Origin: Heterodera schachtii
Taxonomy: Eukaryota > Nematoda > Chromadorea > Rhabditida > Heteroderidae
DNA: 64,000 nt
Assembly (NCBI GenBank): GCA_023374025.1
Contig: SIJG01000079.1
Span: 310,001 to 374,000 of the forward strand
Direction: 5' to 3'
Part shown: piece after piece, positions 13,601-24,933 of the stretch
Position numbering within the stretch: position 1 is the first letter of the stretch
Layout: every line of letters begins with the position of its first letter
Position numbers and translations under genes: made by a program
The notes under the pieces: generated by a model
Database searches by the model: none
Seen by the model: only the letters and a program-made list of their open reading frames with translations
What the model was told of the DNA's origin: nothing

Positions 13601-13992
13601 ATTTTTCAAATTTTGCCCCAAAAATTCACAAATTTGCCTTGTTTTTTAAGCGTTAGCATGGTTTTGCATGCGGTTAACCGTTTAAAAAAAGGGGGATCAC
13701 TGAAAATCCCGAGGCCTGTAATCGTTTTTTTAATATTTTAATTTATGTAGATAATTTATCCACTATTAGGATTAGATTCTCTCTTTAAGTATAGTTTTTG
13801 CATATTCACTTGTAAAATCAGTTTGACGCGCTCCACCGGAGCAATCACTGTTTTGGCAACACATGCGGCCACAGCGCCCGCAACAAAATCCTTGCCGAAC
13901 TGTTGGAGAAGTATTTGTGGCACGGAGTTTGTTGCTGGTGTTGATGGCGAATTGCTCTCATTCGACGACATCGGCACGCAATTGTTATGCAT
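10645..13992 (-). CDS. Mitochondrial ADP/ATP carrier (adenine nucleotide translocase)
   Basis: Exons in transcription order: 13992-13810, 13508-13368, 13031-12941, 12896-12798, 12409-12328, 12119-11966, 11911-11795 and 10764-10645; all phases fit and give about 328 residues. It should exchange ADP and ATP across the inner mitochondrial membrane. The three carrier signatures are [16 protein letters not shown] and YPLDTVRRR. The nucleotide-carrier hexapeptide is RRRLMM rather than the usual RRRMMM. Intron 2 joins only with a GC donor (CAG then GCAGG at 13367); that join restores the spacing of the family between NLSNIAR and [10 protein letters not shown]. The region is AASQE where relatives have YFPTQ. 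A second in-frame Met lies at 13971 and may be the true start. A hAT copy sits in the last intron. The N-terminal S/T/N-rich extension is unusual. Confidence 0.88.
11076..11376. mobile_element. Short hAT element in the last intron of the carrier gene
   Basis: The right end is CTAGATACGCCCCTG. The left end, TAAAGCGTATCTAG, matches its reverse complement except for the outermost bases. TTCTTTAT flanks both sides (11068-11075 and 11377-11384), an 8-bp duplication. The 301-bp body has a long G run near the left end, a C run near the right end and one GC-rich palindrome at about 11165. It does not touch the splice sites of the carrier intron (10765-11794). Confidence 0.75.
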
Positions 13993-16370
13993 GAAAATGG
14001 CAATATTTTTAAATTAAAAGCGGAACAAAAGATGTTGTGCTATAATAAAGAAAATTTTGAAGATTCAAAAAAAGAATTATGCCCAATAAATCAAAATCTC
14101 GATTTTCTATTTTTTAGTCATCTTTATTTATTTAAATTAAGGAGACTTTTTGAAAATTTACCTATTAACCAAATTGTGAAATCAAATAATATCATTCTAA
14201 AAAGTTATTGTTAATATCTCTCGTGAAACGTACCCAATTACCTAAATTTGTATTGACCTTGGCAAACTAAAAACACGAATTCTCTCCCTATCTCTCTCTC
14301 TCTCTCTTATCTTTTATCCTCTCCACTCTTTTGCTCACGCTCTCTCTTTTTTTTTTGTACGTTATGCCTCCCCCATCCAACGGCCTGGCTTTTTCTCCAA
14401 TGAATCATCCTTCCCCCATTCGTTTCCTTTTTTTTCTTTTGGCTTTACCTCCCCCCCCCCCCCCTCGCTTTTCCTCCCTCTTCTCTGTCCCGCATATTTC
14501 TCTTATTTCGCTGTTGGTGATGATAAACAACAATCGATACACACACACAGCACAAAAATAACAGCGTATGAATGAACACGGTCTGCTGTTTTGTGATGTT
14601 TTTCCCTCACAACGCCGGGGGGGGGGGGGGGGGGGGGGGTCACACAAATACAAATGATATGTTTGTGTGAACGAATGAATGAATGAAGTGAATGTATAAC
14701 ATTCTTCATCATTTTGTATATGACACACTGAGAAGAGGAATTTCTGCCATTCATTCACTTCATCAATTTCATCATTCAATTACATTTTTCCATTTAAATA
14801 ACATTTGGAATTATTCCGTCCCGCTTTGTTAGTGCGAATTTTTCATTTTTTAAATTTAATTTAACCAAATATTTATTTAATAAGGAGCGAGTTTTTAGGG
14901 GCGAAATAGAGCAAAAATTGGGGCGAAATACCAAGATAGGGACGGGCGAAGGACCATTCTTACTGCCCCGACTCAAACTGTACAACAAAAAGCACCAAAA
15001 AAATATTTTTAAAAATTAATAAAACAAATTAACATAAATTATATCGTGTTGTGAAAGAATAAATCAGCACGGACAGGATCCAGTACCGGATACAATCCGT
15101 AAATCCAGTCCGGCAAAAAGCCACCTCTGGTTTCGCACCCCCCCCCCCCCCCCCCTCCCCTTCTGCAAGATTTATTTGGAAAAAAAGCTCTGCAAAAATT
15201 AATGTTACCGAAGGATTTTTTATAATTTTCTAAGATCCCAGATTTTTTGATGTTTGTCTTGCGCTAACTTTCAAAAAAATAAAATATTTAATATTTTTTA
15301 ATACATTTTTATCTCATTTTTTTTATATATAATCCCATGGCATTTTTGTGCATGGACCAACCCATACACTCAAAAAGTGTTTTTTAATTGAGCATATTTT
15401 AGAGTCAAATTCATAGATCTAATTATTTTTACATCAAAAAATTTATGCATTTAGTTTATATTTTCCAGTCCCGGAAAATCCAATCCCGACAAAAACATGG
15501 TCCTAATCTCGGCTTCACTGACCCCAGTAAATCACAAATCCGTTAACGCTAATTTTTAATTTTCAACTATCATTAAAACCAATTTTCTTTAAGTATTTTC
15601 CAAAACATTTTAATAAATATCTTGACTAAATATAAAAGACTTAGTCTGTGTTCTAAGGATTATTCATAAACCGGGGGACGGGGTCCCCGTACAGGGAAAC
15701 AGGGATAGAACATTTCGAATTCACTGAAGGAAACAAAAACTTTTCTTTTAATTTCACATTTTATTTTTATATTTTTAGGGGCTATTTTTCGTTTCGGCTA
15801 GAACTCTAGATGCTTACTTTTCAAAATATTAGAGGAAAAGGGACCGGCGGTAACGACCGGAAATTTTTTTTGAAGATTTTGATGTAATTTGTTAACTGAT
15901 AATAATTATAATACATTGGTCCAACAATTTGTTTAGACATATATCCATAAAATATGTATTTAAAAAATAATAATTTAAATTAAAATTTCAATAAAACAAA
16001 TTTTTTCCTATTTCAAAATAATAATTTTTCACTTTGACCTTACATATCACTTTGCCGGCCCATAACTTTCCTAAAATATTTTGCTGCGAAAAAAGATTTA
16101 AATTTAGAGAATTAAAATTTCGAGTAATTTCTCTCTCTTCCTGGTGATAAGAAGATTTTTGCAATATTTTTTATCAATAAATTGATAAATATAGAATCTT
16201 ATGGACCATTCATTCGTCAATTTCCCCCCCCCCCCCCCCTCTTAATGACGCTTCTCTTATGAAATAAAGTCATTAAAAATTTATATAAATAATTAATTTG
16301 ATGTTTCTGTTTAGTCCATTCTTAATTTGCAACAACAAAGAAAAGCTTCCATTATTCTCATCAGCAAAAA
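13993..16370. other. Intergenic region between carrier and LITAF genes
   Basis: No gene is supported. The region just upstream of the carrier start (to about 14300) is ordinary AT-rich sequence and presumably includes its promoter, but I cannot place elements. It contains a CT microsatellite at about 14290, C runs near 14450, 15140 and 16225, and a G run near 14620. One GGCGG-type palindrome remnant lies at about 15843. Confidence 0.5.
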
Positions 16371-17619
16371 ATGAGTCAGCAGCCAAACGCACCCCCACCC
16401 TACGGTTGGGCGATTTATTCACCTTTAAAAGCTAAACAAAAATTTAAAAAAAAACATTTTAGACGACGCTCAGAAATACCCGACCTATCCCAACCCAAAT
16501 GTTCCAACCGAACAAGGCAAGGAATTTGATCAATCCTTCTCAATGGCAATTTATGCTTCTGCCCAACTTTATTTGACAGGTGCCGCCTATCAGCCAAACA
16601 TGAACAACCCCCAGCACGCTCCGCCACAACCATCGCCGGGCGCCGCGCCGACCGGCAACACCACCACCACTTACGTGTACATGGCGGACGGGGGACAGCC
16701 TCACTGGGGGCCTCGGCCGCAAAATGTGACAATTTGCCATTGGAATTATTCATTTTTAACCCCCCCCCCCTTTTGGCACTCTTAGGTCTTTTGCTCCAAT
16801 TGTCGTCAACAGGTGCTGACCAAGGTCAAATACTCCGCCGGTCTGCTCACTTGGCTTTTGTTCGGCGGTTGTCTTCTGTTCGGGTCCGTTGGGGGGGGGG
16901 GGGGAAGGGTCCAAGTGCCAATGTTTTCCAAAAGGTGCCATTGGCCACAATCTGTGCCATCTTTTCGCCAAACTTATTGCTCACCCGTTTGTTTTGTTTA
17001 TCTTTTTAACGTTAACTATTTCCTAGGTAATTGATCGTTGATACTTTTCCGTTTTGGAGCCTATTTAGACTTCAAAACGGAAAAGTACCTCATCGTTTAG
17101 CGGTAGTTATAGCACAATAGTTTTTATCGTACCTCTTACTAATTACGATACACTATGAATTTGAGCTACTCGTCATTTGAGGAGAATCTGACATTTAGTG
17201 GTCCCTAAATGCTGTGCCATGAGAAAATTGACAAATTTACACTTTCTGCTGGACACGTAGGAATGCTTTGAATGTCAAGAAAATAATAAAAAAAATTGGA
17301 CGTTACTCATGAAAAAATTAATTTCCTCTCTCCCCTCCTCCTCCCACTTTTTATATACGCCAAGGGATGAACTTGGGTTTGAAAATGCTTTTAAATTGGA
17401 CGTTATTCATGAAAAAATTAATTTCCCCCCCCCCCTCCTCCTCCCACTTTTTGATATACGCCAAGGGATGAACTTGGGTTTGAAAATGCTTTTCCCATTC
17501 CCATTGTCAGCTGTTGGTTGGGCTGCTGTTTGCTTCCGTTTTGCATGGACGACTGTCAGGACTGTGAGCATTACTGCACCAACTGCAAGGCGTACATGGG
17601 CCAATACAAACGTCTCTGA
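16371..17619 (+). CDS. LITAF-domain (LPS-induced TNF factor-like) membrane protein
   Basis: Exons 16371-16404, 16463-16516, 16580-16725, 16786-16883 and 17511-17619 give 146 residues. The Pro-rich N terminus includes PPPY, a WW-domain ligand typical of the family. The LITAF domain follows: a first Cys pair in VFCSNCRQQ, the hydrophobic stretch GLLTWLLFGGCLLFGCWLGC, and a second pair in HYCTNCKAYMGQYKRL at the very end. Family members sit monotopically on late endosome and lysosome membranes, with zinc bound by the two Cys pairs. The 63-bp segment 16517-16579 has a GC donor and an AG acceptor but is also an open frame, so a 21-residue longer form is possible. The last intron carries a tandem duplication and a hairpin. 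Confidence 0.9.
17043..17086. repeat. 14-bp perfect inverted repeat (hairpin) in LITAF intron
   Basis: The arms ACTTTTCCGTTTTG and CAAAACGGAAAAGT are exact complements separated by 16 bases. It lies inside the last intron of the LITAF gene and could be a small foldback remnant. No flanking duplication is obvious. Confidence 0.7.
17298..17494 (+). repeat. About 100-bp tandem duplication ending near the LITAF 3' splice site
   Basis: Two adjacent copies start with TTGGACGTTA(C/T)TCATG and end with GGGTTTGAAAATGCTTTT. They differ at a C-run (CCTCTCTCCCC against a pure C run) and one inserted base. The second copy ends 16 bases before the acceptor used for the last LITAF exon. Confidence 0.9.
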
Positions 17620-18676
17620 TCAATGAATGGTTCTGAGTCCGCGTCTCCTGACAATCTTCCGCCGTTCGCCCCCCCCCCCCCCTCCGGAAAACCCTTTAAA
17701 AGAAGCGACAAATTTCACCAATTTTTATTTTCAAAATTCGCATCATTTTTATATCATTCCCTTTATTTTACACATTATGCAATTATCTGTTTTTTAATGG
17801 TCATATGCCGTATTCACATCACATGGATATGATTATGATTTGATAATGTTTTTTCCATATCATAAATTATGAAAATTCGCGTCTTTTATTTATTTTTGTG
17901 CTTATTAGACAATTTGGGGTCAAATTTGAGCATTTTCCTTCCATTAAACCCTTTTAATTTTCGTCCATATGCTTTTTTTGCCTTTTCCACTCCCCCCTCA
18001 TTTTCGCATTTGTTCTTCACCACGGCTCTGACATTGGCAACTGTCGTTCGTTGTGGCCCGAAATGAGGGGAGGGCGATAAAAGTTGAAATGGGGAGAAGG
18101 AGAATCTTTCCATTGAAATTGCTGACATTAAAACGATAAAGGACACTTTTGGCATGGCTTACATAAGTTTATGTGAATTTAAGTAAAAGGTAAAAGGGTA
18201 CTAACGGGACGAATCGAGAAACAATCGAAAATCGGGAGAAAAATTCAAAATGTAATATCAAATTAATTAATTGCGTAAAATGCATAATTTGTGGCATTTC
18301 AAAAATACCTGCACCACCGCAGGAGAATGAATTCGCCGCACTTTTTCACCGATCGCGGCGGGAAAGCATTCATTCCCCCGCCGGCGGGGATTTCCGCCGG
18401 AAACCACCCGTCGTCCGCCGAGGAGTCCGTCCCCACGCCCCACCCCCGACCGATCATATGTTGGCGGAATGTTCCCACACCGCCCCATTTGCCCTGAGGG
18501 GCATTGTTTATAGCCACCTTCTCCAAAGAAAAACTAAATTTCAATTTTAAAAATATTTTAATCATTCAATTGATCTCTAATTATGTCTTACAAAAATTAG
18601 CTGCAATTTCGACAAAAAATGACAACGGTAAAAATAAATACAAAGATTAAATTTTAAAAATGGGATTTAAATTTAG
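17620..18676. other. Region between LITAF and calponin-repeat genes, possible missed exon
   Basis: Most of this is AT-rich spacer. The GC-rich block at about 18322-18530 is open in more than one frame. On the plus strand, after a plausible acceptor (CCACCGCAG), it reads FAALFHRSRRESIHS and continues Pro/Arg-rich, so it could be an upstream exon of the calponin-repeat gene. On the minus strand it also has good splice borders. I cannot choose between the strands. Confidence 0.35.
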
Positions 18677-21600
18677 CGTAAATTTTCATTTGATTTACAC
18701 CGAACGGTGGAGGACGACGATGAAGAAGAAGATGAATGGACTTATGAATATGTGACAGACAGCGGAGAAGAGGGTGAATGGGAAGAAGAAAGTGAGGAGG
18801 AGGAAAATGAAGCAGACGAGAAAGAGGAGAAAAAGAAAAAGGAGGAAGAGAAAAAGAAAACAGAAGATGAGAAAAAAGAAAACAGAAGATGAGAAAAAGA
18901 AAACAGAAAATGATAAAAAGAAAAAGGAGGAAGAGAAAAAGAAAACAGAAGATGAGAAAAAGAAAACAGAAGATGAGAAAAAGAAACAGAAAATGATAAA
19001 AGAAAAAGGAGGAAGAGAAAAAAGAGGAAAAAGAAAAGAAGATGAGAAAAAGAAAAAAAGAAAAAAAAAAAAAAAAGAAAAAGGAAGGAAGAGAAAAAGA
19101 AAAGAAGAGAGAAAAAGAAAACAGAAAGATGATAAAAAGAAAAAGGAGGAAGAGAAAAAGTAAAAAGGAGGAAGAGAAAAAGAAGGTGAAGAGAAAAAGA
19201 AAAAGAGAGGAAAGAGGAGAAAAAGAAGGTTGAAGAGAAAAAGAAACAGAAGATGAGAAACAGAAAAAGAGGAAGAGGAAAAAGAAAACGAGAGAAAAAG
19301 AAAGGAAGATGAGAAAAAGAAAGCGGAAGAGGGAAAAAGAAAACGGAAGAAGAAAAGAAAGCGGAAGATGAGAAAAAGAAAGCGGAAGAGGGGAAAAAGA
19401 AAACGGAAGAGAAAAAGAAAGCGGAAGAGAGAAAAAGAAAGCGGAAGAGGGAAAAAAGAAGGAGGAACCGAAAGAGAAAGAGAAAAACAAAATAGATGAG
19501 GATAAAAAGAAAGAAGAAAGAACGGGGGAAAACAAAAGTGACGCTAAGAAGAAAGGAGAGAAAGAAACAAACGGAGAAAGAAGAAAAGAGGAAAAGAAAG
19601 AGACGAAGAAAGAGGAAGTGAGCAAAGCGGAGGCCAAAAAAGAAAACAGTGTAACTAAACAAAAATTAAAATATTTAAAATAATTATTTAATAAATGCGT
19701 GTAAAAATTCCTTTTTAGTCGCTCAAAAAACCTCCTAAAGTGCCGGAAAAACTCAATCACAATAAGAAAGGTACGTTTAGCAATGCTTACAAATTAATTG
19801 GACGAATTTTGGCATTTAAAGTCAATGAATAAAATACTTAAAATTTTGAAAAGATTCATAAATAATCATAATAATATCACTATCCAATATTATCATTCCT
19901 TTAAAAATCCCAATTTTCAACAAATACAATTTGTGCTGTTTCAGCTGATGAAACGGAAAAGCAAAGACTTCGCGAGAGTGCGTCACCGGCCAAAAAAATT
20001 CCCGAAAAGCCCTCAAAATCAAGTAAATTAACAATCAAAAAAAGAATATGAAACAATTTTTATAGTTTTTCAATTCCTTTTCGATTTGTTTTCTTAAATA
20101 GCCAATGATCGCACCAGCCGATTGGAGGAGGCGAAACGACGCGCAACCGTAGAACAAATGCCCAAGGAAAAGGACAAAGAAAAGGCAAAGCATAAAATAT
20201 TAATTCAATTTTAAATATTTTATTAAGAAAAGAATAAAAATATTAAATTGACTAATTGATTATGGTGGATTTTCAGTTTAAAGATGGATCTATGCCCCCA
20301 CCAGCAGCAAAAAAGGAAAACACACAAAAGTTGGCCCCAATTTCCAAAAAGGCGCCACCGCCGCCGCGTTCGAGCTCATCCGTATTAAAATAATGATTAT
20401 TAAAAACTAATGAGCAATATAATTTATTCGATTCTCTTTTTTTCGATTGGCGATTCGCGCAACAAATCGCCAAATCTTTTGGACGTTCCGAAAGACGCAC
20501 TGACAAAGTCCGGCAGGTCGGGCTCAACGCCGGCGACGGACCGGGCACGGTCCGTGTCGCCGATGAAATCCGTGACGGAGAGGAGCAAGGCGTTCATCAA
20601 CTCGGAGGCGCCTCCTCTGGTGGGTTTAGAAAAAGCGATGCTTGACTTAACGCATTTTTGGGACTTGCAAACAAAAAAGTTGGTATATGCTGCGATTTGA
20701 ATCGAGAAATTGGACTCGAGACCGCCTGGCATCGGAAAAGCCATTACCGAAATTGGACCACCCGTAGAATTAAGGCCGAAAAAGCATTGATTTTCGTATA
20801 CACATACCATTTTGCTTCTAATTAGATAATTGACAATGTGCCTCGTGGCAATTTGCTCGCCCGTTTCCTTCCCCCCGAGCGTTTGCCAAAACCGCCGCCG
20901 CCACCGCCGAAAAAGGAGTTCAAATGGCAACTGCCGACCACGTCGAAGGCACAGGAAAGCACATATTTTCGACCTCCACCGAAGCCACAACCGTACAAAT
21001 CATCAGGTGAAAACAAAAATACCGTATTTCCTAAATAGAGCCCCCAGGGGCTTTATTTTTCAACCCCTCCCCCCTCAGAAGGGGGGAGGGGGGGGGGGGG
21101 GGGGTCAACTAACTTGGGGGGCGGGGGAAGGCTGTATTTTCGGAAAACGGTAATAATTAAAAAATATTTTTTTAATTTAGCACCCGAATTTCGTGAAAAT
21201 CCACTGACCATTGAGCCCATCCTCATGCCGGAGGAACAAAAGGCTTATGAAGAGGAAAAGAAAAAGGAGGAAGAGAGAGAAGACGAGGAAGACAAGCAGA
21301 AGAAGGGCAAAGAAAGAGTGGAGGGAAAGAGTGTAGTGGAAGAGAAAAAGGAGAAGGGAAAAGAGAGTGGTGAAGGGAAGAAAATAGCAGAGAAAAAAGA
21401 GACAAAGAAAATAGGAGAGAAAAAGACAGTTGACAATAAGAAAAAAGAAGAGGAGAAAAAGGTGAAAAAAGTTGCAGAGAAAAAAGATGAGAAAAAAGGA
21501 AAAGAAGAGAAAGGGAAAGAAACGGAGAAGAAACAGAAAGAAGAAAAGAAAAAGGCAAAAGAAGTAAAGGAAGAGGAAGAGAAAAAGAAAGAGAGCAAAA

Positions 21601-24600
21601 CGGTAAATTGAAAAAAAATAATAATTAAAATTAAAATTAAAGAAGCAAAAATTAAGGCAAAAAAGAAAGAAGACAAAAAAGAAGTGGAAGATAGAGAAAT
21701 GGAGGAAGACGAAGAGAGAGAAGGAGACGTGGAGGAAGAAGACGGAGAAGAAGACGAAGAGGAGACAGTGAGAGAAATAATTACTATTTAAATTTAATAT
21801 TTTAATATGGATTTTTACATGCTGAATATCAGGAGATTGATGACGAGGAGGACAAGGAAAACATGGAGGATGAAGCTGAAATTGATGAAGAGGAGGAGGA
21901 AGAGGAAGAGCCGCGCAAAAAGAGACGACGGAAGGGGCGGAGAAAGAAAAAGGTAAAAATTGACAATTTACAATAAAAAGGGACAAATGGGCAAAAATCG
22001 AATTTATGGCACTTAGAAGTGATCAGTTTCCAGAGCAATTTGAAAACGAATAAATAATAAAATGAATGTTTTAGCAGCCCGCAGAACGGCGCTGTTGGGT
22101 GCCACCGCCGCGCCCTCCGCCGGAAGTCATTGAAATGCCGCCGGATGAGCGCCACTTGTATGTATAATAAGTAATTTTCGAATAATTATTTATTGCATCT
22201 TTTGGTGGGACATTGGGCGTGAGGCGGTGCGGCACGGAGAGCGGCCCGTCAAAATGTACGCGCGGCGGAGACCGTCCGCCGATTTGATCGAACTTCCGAG
22301 CGATCTGCCATGGGAGTCGTGCCCACTGCTCCAATCGCAGGCAAAAACACTTTTGACAAAATGTCGCGCGGTAGGACAAAATGTCGACAAACGGATGAAA
22401 AAAAATCAGTACCATTGGAGGGCAATTAATGCATAAATAAATAAAAATTGGAGAAACTTCAGCAAAAATTAAAATACCATTTAAAATCAGACATCAATTC
22501 CCTTTTATATAAAAAATTCAAAAAAATAAAAAAAAATTCAACGAAAATAGATTCTTTCTTTAAATAAAATATTTAAACAGTAAATCAAATTATAATAAAA
22601 GGAAATAACTGAAACTTATTTTCGAAGTAATCAAAAAAGAAACCTCATAATTCGGGATTTCTAAAAAAAAAATACGCCCCCTAAAAATCAAATTTTTGAA
22701 TCAATCCCCCCCCCCCGAAGCCAAAGGTCTAGCTGGCTACGCCCTTGTTTCATTCATTTAAAAACCAAATTTAATCAGTAATAATTATAAATAATTTTTT
22801 CAAAAAAAAAATTTTCCTAAATCCAAGCAAATAAAATGAAAATTTTGAGAATTAAAAATGTAAATATCTTTTCTTACCTTTTCTGTTAAATGAGTGTTTT
22901 TCTTTTACCATTTTTTAAATCGAGATAATTTTTCAGTAAATTTCCAATTTTCAGTCCGGCATGGTGCCTTTTGGGAGTGCGCGCGACCCGAACATTCGCG
23001 TGGACGAGGGCCGCACTCCGCTGGTGCAGGGCGCGCTGCACTCGGACACTGTGTTGCCGCTGTTCACGCAGTGCGAGCGCCAGTGCACGTCGCAAGCGCG
23101 CGACGGACTCGCGGCATTTGGTGCACACCGGCACAACGTTCAGCGTGTCAAGGACTCGCACGAGTGGGGAAAAGATAATTTAAACGGTGTGATTGCTCGA
23201 GAATAGCTGTTTCCCGAAGAGAGCAATTGCTTACAGAAAAATAAGACGGGATTTGCCCCAGCGGGAGGTCGAGATTCTCGAGCAGTACTTTGTCCAACAC
23301 TTCGAGTTATAAGCAGGGTGGTAATTTCAGTGATGAGCTTGTAACAGAGTTTGAAATGTTTTTTTTCTAAGCATTAAAATTGTCATCCAAAATTATGAGC
23401 AAAAAAGTATTCAATAAAAATAAAATTATAGAAAAAATAAATAAATTAGCCAATTAATCCTTAACATTCTTTAAATAATTAATTATTAGTGCAGTTTGAG
23501 TCTCCAAGCCCGTCCGTGTCCAAGTCCAAGGGGGGCGGGGCACGTACTTCCTTCTCCTCCCCCCCCCCCCCCCTCGAACTGAAAAATAAAAATTTTTCCT
23601 GCAAATGGGCAATTTATTTTTAGTTTCTTCAATTTCTTAACAAATTTAATATTAAATTTCTAAATTTGCCCTGTTCCATATTTTTTCAAAATTTATTTGA
23701 ATCTTCATCACCCTAACCAATAATTAATTATGCAAAGGTATGAGTCGGACGACAAATTGCAAATGTCAGAAGGAATCATTCCCCGCCAAATGCTCGGAAG
23801 TGTTCAGCCCGAACAACTCAATCATTTGTGGGGAAAGCCACGGTCACAAGTGAATATTTTTAAAGTCAGGAATAAATAACCAAAGTAATAAAGGCTTCAT
23901 TAATTACTTTTTAATTAATGTAATAAATTAACTTTGAATATTAAAAATGAAATTTATTTGCTCCTAATTCAATTGCCGTCCTCTGATGAAGTTTTTAATT
24001 TCTCCAAGACCACCAAAGTGTCGCTGAAGGATGGAATGCGCGAGGGCTGTGCGCCCGAGTCAAATGCCATCATCGGCCGACAGTTTAGCGCCAACCCGGG
24101 GGCGAACAACGCGGGCACAAATGTGATGGATCGACGACGCAATGTTGTGCAAAAAGTGGCGGTAATAAATGGCTGATCAGCCGATTGGTCAATAAAAAAT
24201 TATGGCAAATTTGGCGGAAATATTTTACTAAAAAAAAACATTTGACACACTTTTCCCGGCAAAATTAAAAATGATCACAATTGCCTCTGCCCTCTGGACA
24301 CCTTTTCCTGCCAATTTTATTAATTCCGATTTTAATTTAGTTTTAATTCTGCGCGGATTTGGAATTAAGTCTTGAGATAGTTTTTGTCTTTAAAAATGGT
24401 TTTTTAAATAGAAAATGGGGGAGAAGCGTTCATTAGCGACTGTGTCTGTCAAAAGCCGATTAATTAATTATCATTCATTGCTTGCCAATGCATTTTTTCG
24501 CCTCCAGGGCGTTGGCGAGATGAAGCCGTCCCGTCTCTCCGATGGCATTGTCCCGCGCATTTTTTCAACCGACGAAATTTGCACACGGAGCGGCGCCGAA

Positions 24601-24933
24601 TTCGGCGCCTTCCGACCGCTGATCAGCGAATCGACGGGCGGATATCGGATGAGCTATGAGGAGGAAGCGAAGTGTAAAATGATCATCCCTTATCAGGTGG
24701 AGGAGGAGGAGGAGGGGAAATTAAAATGAAATTAGCAAAATTGATGGGAAATATTAGAAAAATATTTATAAAAATAATTTTAAATTTTTGTAAATTTATT
24801 ATGCATTTTAAGATTAGTTAATTGCAATTTAAATTTAATTTCCGACAATTTCCCATTTTAGACGGCGCCTTCGTTGAGTTATCCGAAGCACAAACAAAGG
24901 ACCGAACGACCGAACCCACGGCAATTCATCTGA
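18677..24933 (+). CDS. Charged protein with C-terminal calponin-type (UNC-87/CLIK-like) repeats
   Basis: Supported exons: 18677-19650, 19719-19770, 19945-20022, 20102-20184, 20277-20381, about 20449-20619, 20707-20763, 20826-21006, 21181-21602, about 21642-21775, 21833-21952, 22075-22161, 22224-22370, 22955-23163, 23738-23849, 24009-24161, 24508-24696 and 24862-24933. The first part is acidic and Lys/Glu-rich, then Pro-rich linkers (FLPPERLPKPPPPPP). The last exons hold about six diverged calponin-type repeats, for example GMVPFGSARDPN, DGLAAFGAHRHN, SEGIIPRQMLG and SDGIVPRIFSTDE. In nematode muscle, UNC-87 and CLIK proteins with such repeats bind and bundle actin; that role is inferred. Intron 20185-20276 has a GC donor. 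The start exon is not identified, the Lys/Glu block has frame breaks in A runs, and the acceptor at about 20448 is not AG. Confidence 0.68.
18770..19640 (+). repeat. Purine-only Lys/Glu-coding tandem repeat tract
   Basis: About 870 bases are almost purely A and G on the plus strand. Units such as GAGAAAAAGAAAACAGAAGA (encoding EKKKTED) recur with small variants. A-run lengths vary by one base between units, so the coding frame jumps several times. This is consistent either with consensus errors in homopolymers or with genuine decay of the repeat. The long minus-strand frame opposite it is a by-product of the composition. Confidence 0.85.
21022..21150. mobile_element. Small TA-flanked MITE in an intron of the calponin-repeat gene
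   Basis: The ends are CCGTATTTCC and GGAAAACGG with TA on both sides (21020-21021 and 21151-21152). The interior is dominated by C and G runs. It resembles the larger element at 8079-8600 in its ACCGTAT terminus. It lies in the intron 21007-21180. Confidence 0.5.

Noticed and set aside
14331..14779. Pro-rich frames near the C and G runs upstream of the LITAF gene
   Set aside because: Low complexity, no splice context and no homology that I recognise.
18654..19760. Minus-strand frame of about 370 codons rich in Phe, Ser and Leu
   Set aside because: It is the complement of the purine-only Lys/Glu repeat; stop codons are absent only because of composition, and it has no domain or splice context.
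20424..20990. Minus-strand frame of 188 codons
   Set aside because: It overlaps plus-strand exons whose phases join correctly into the calponin-repeat gene; the minus frame has no recognisable features.
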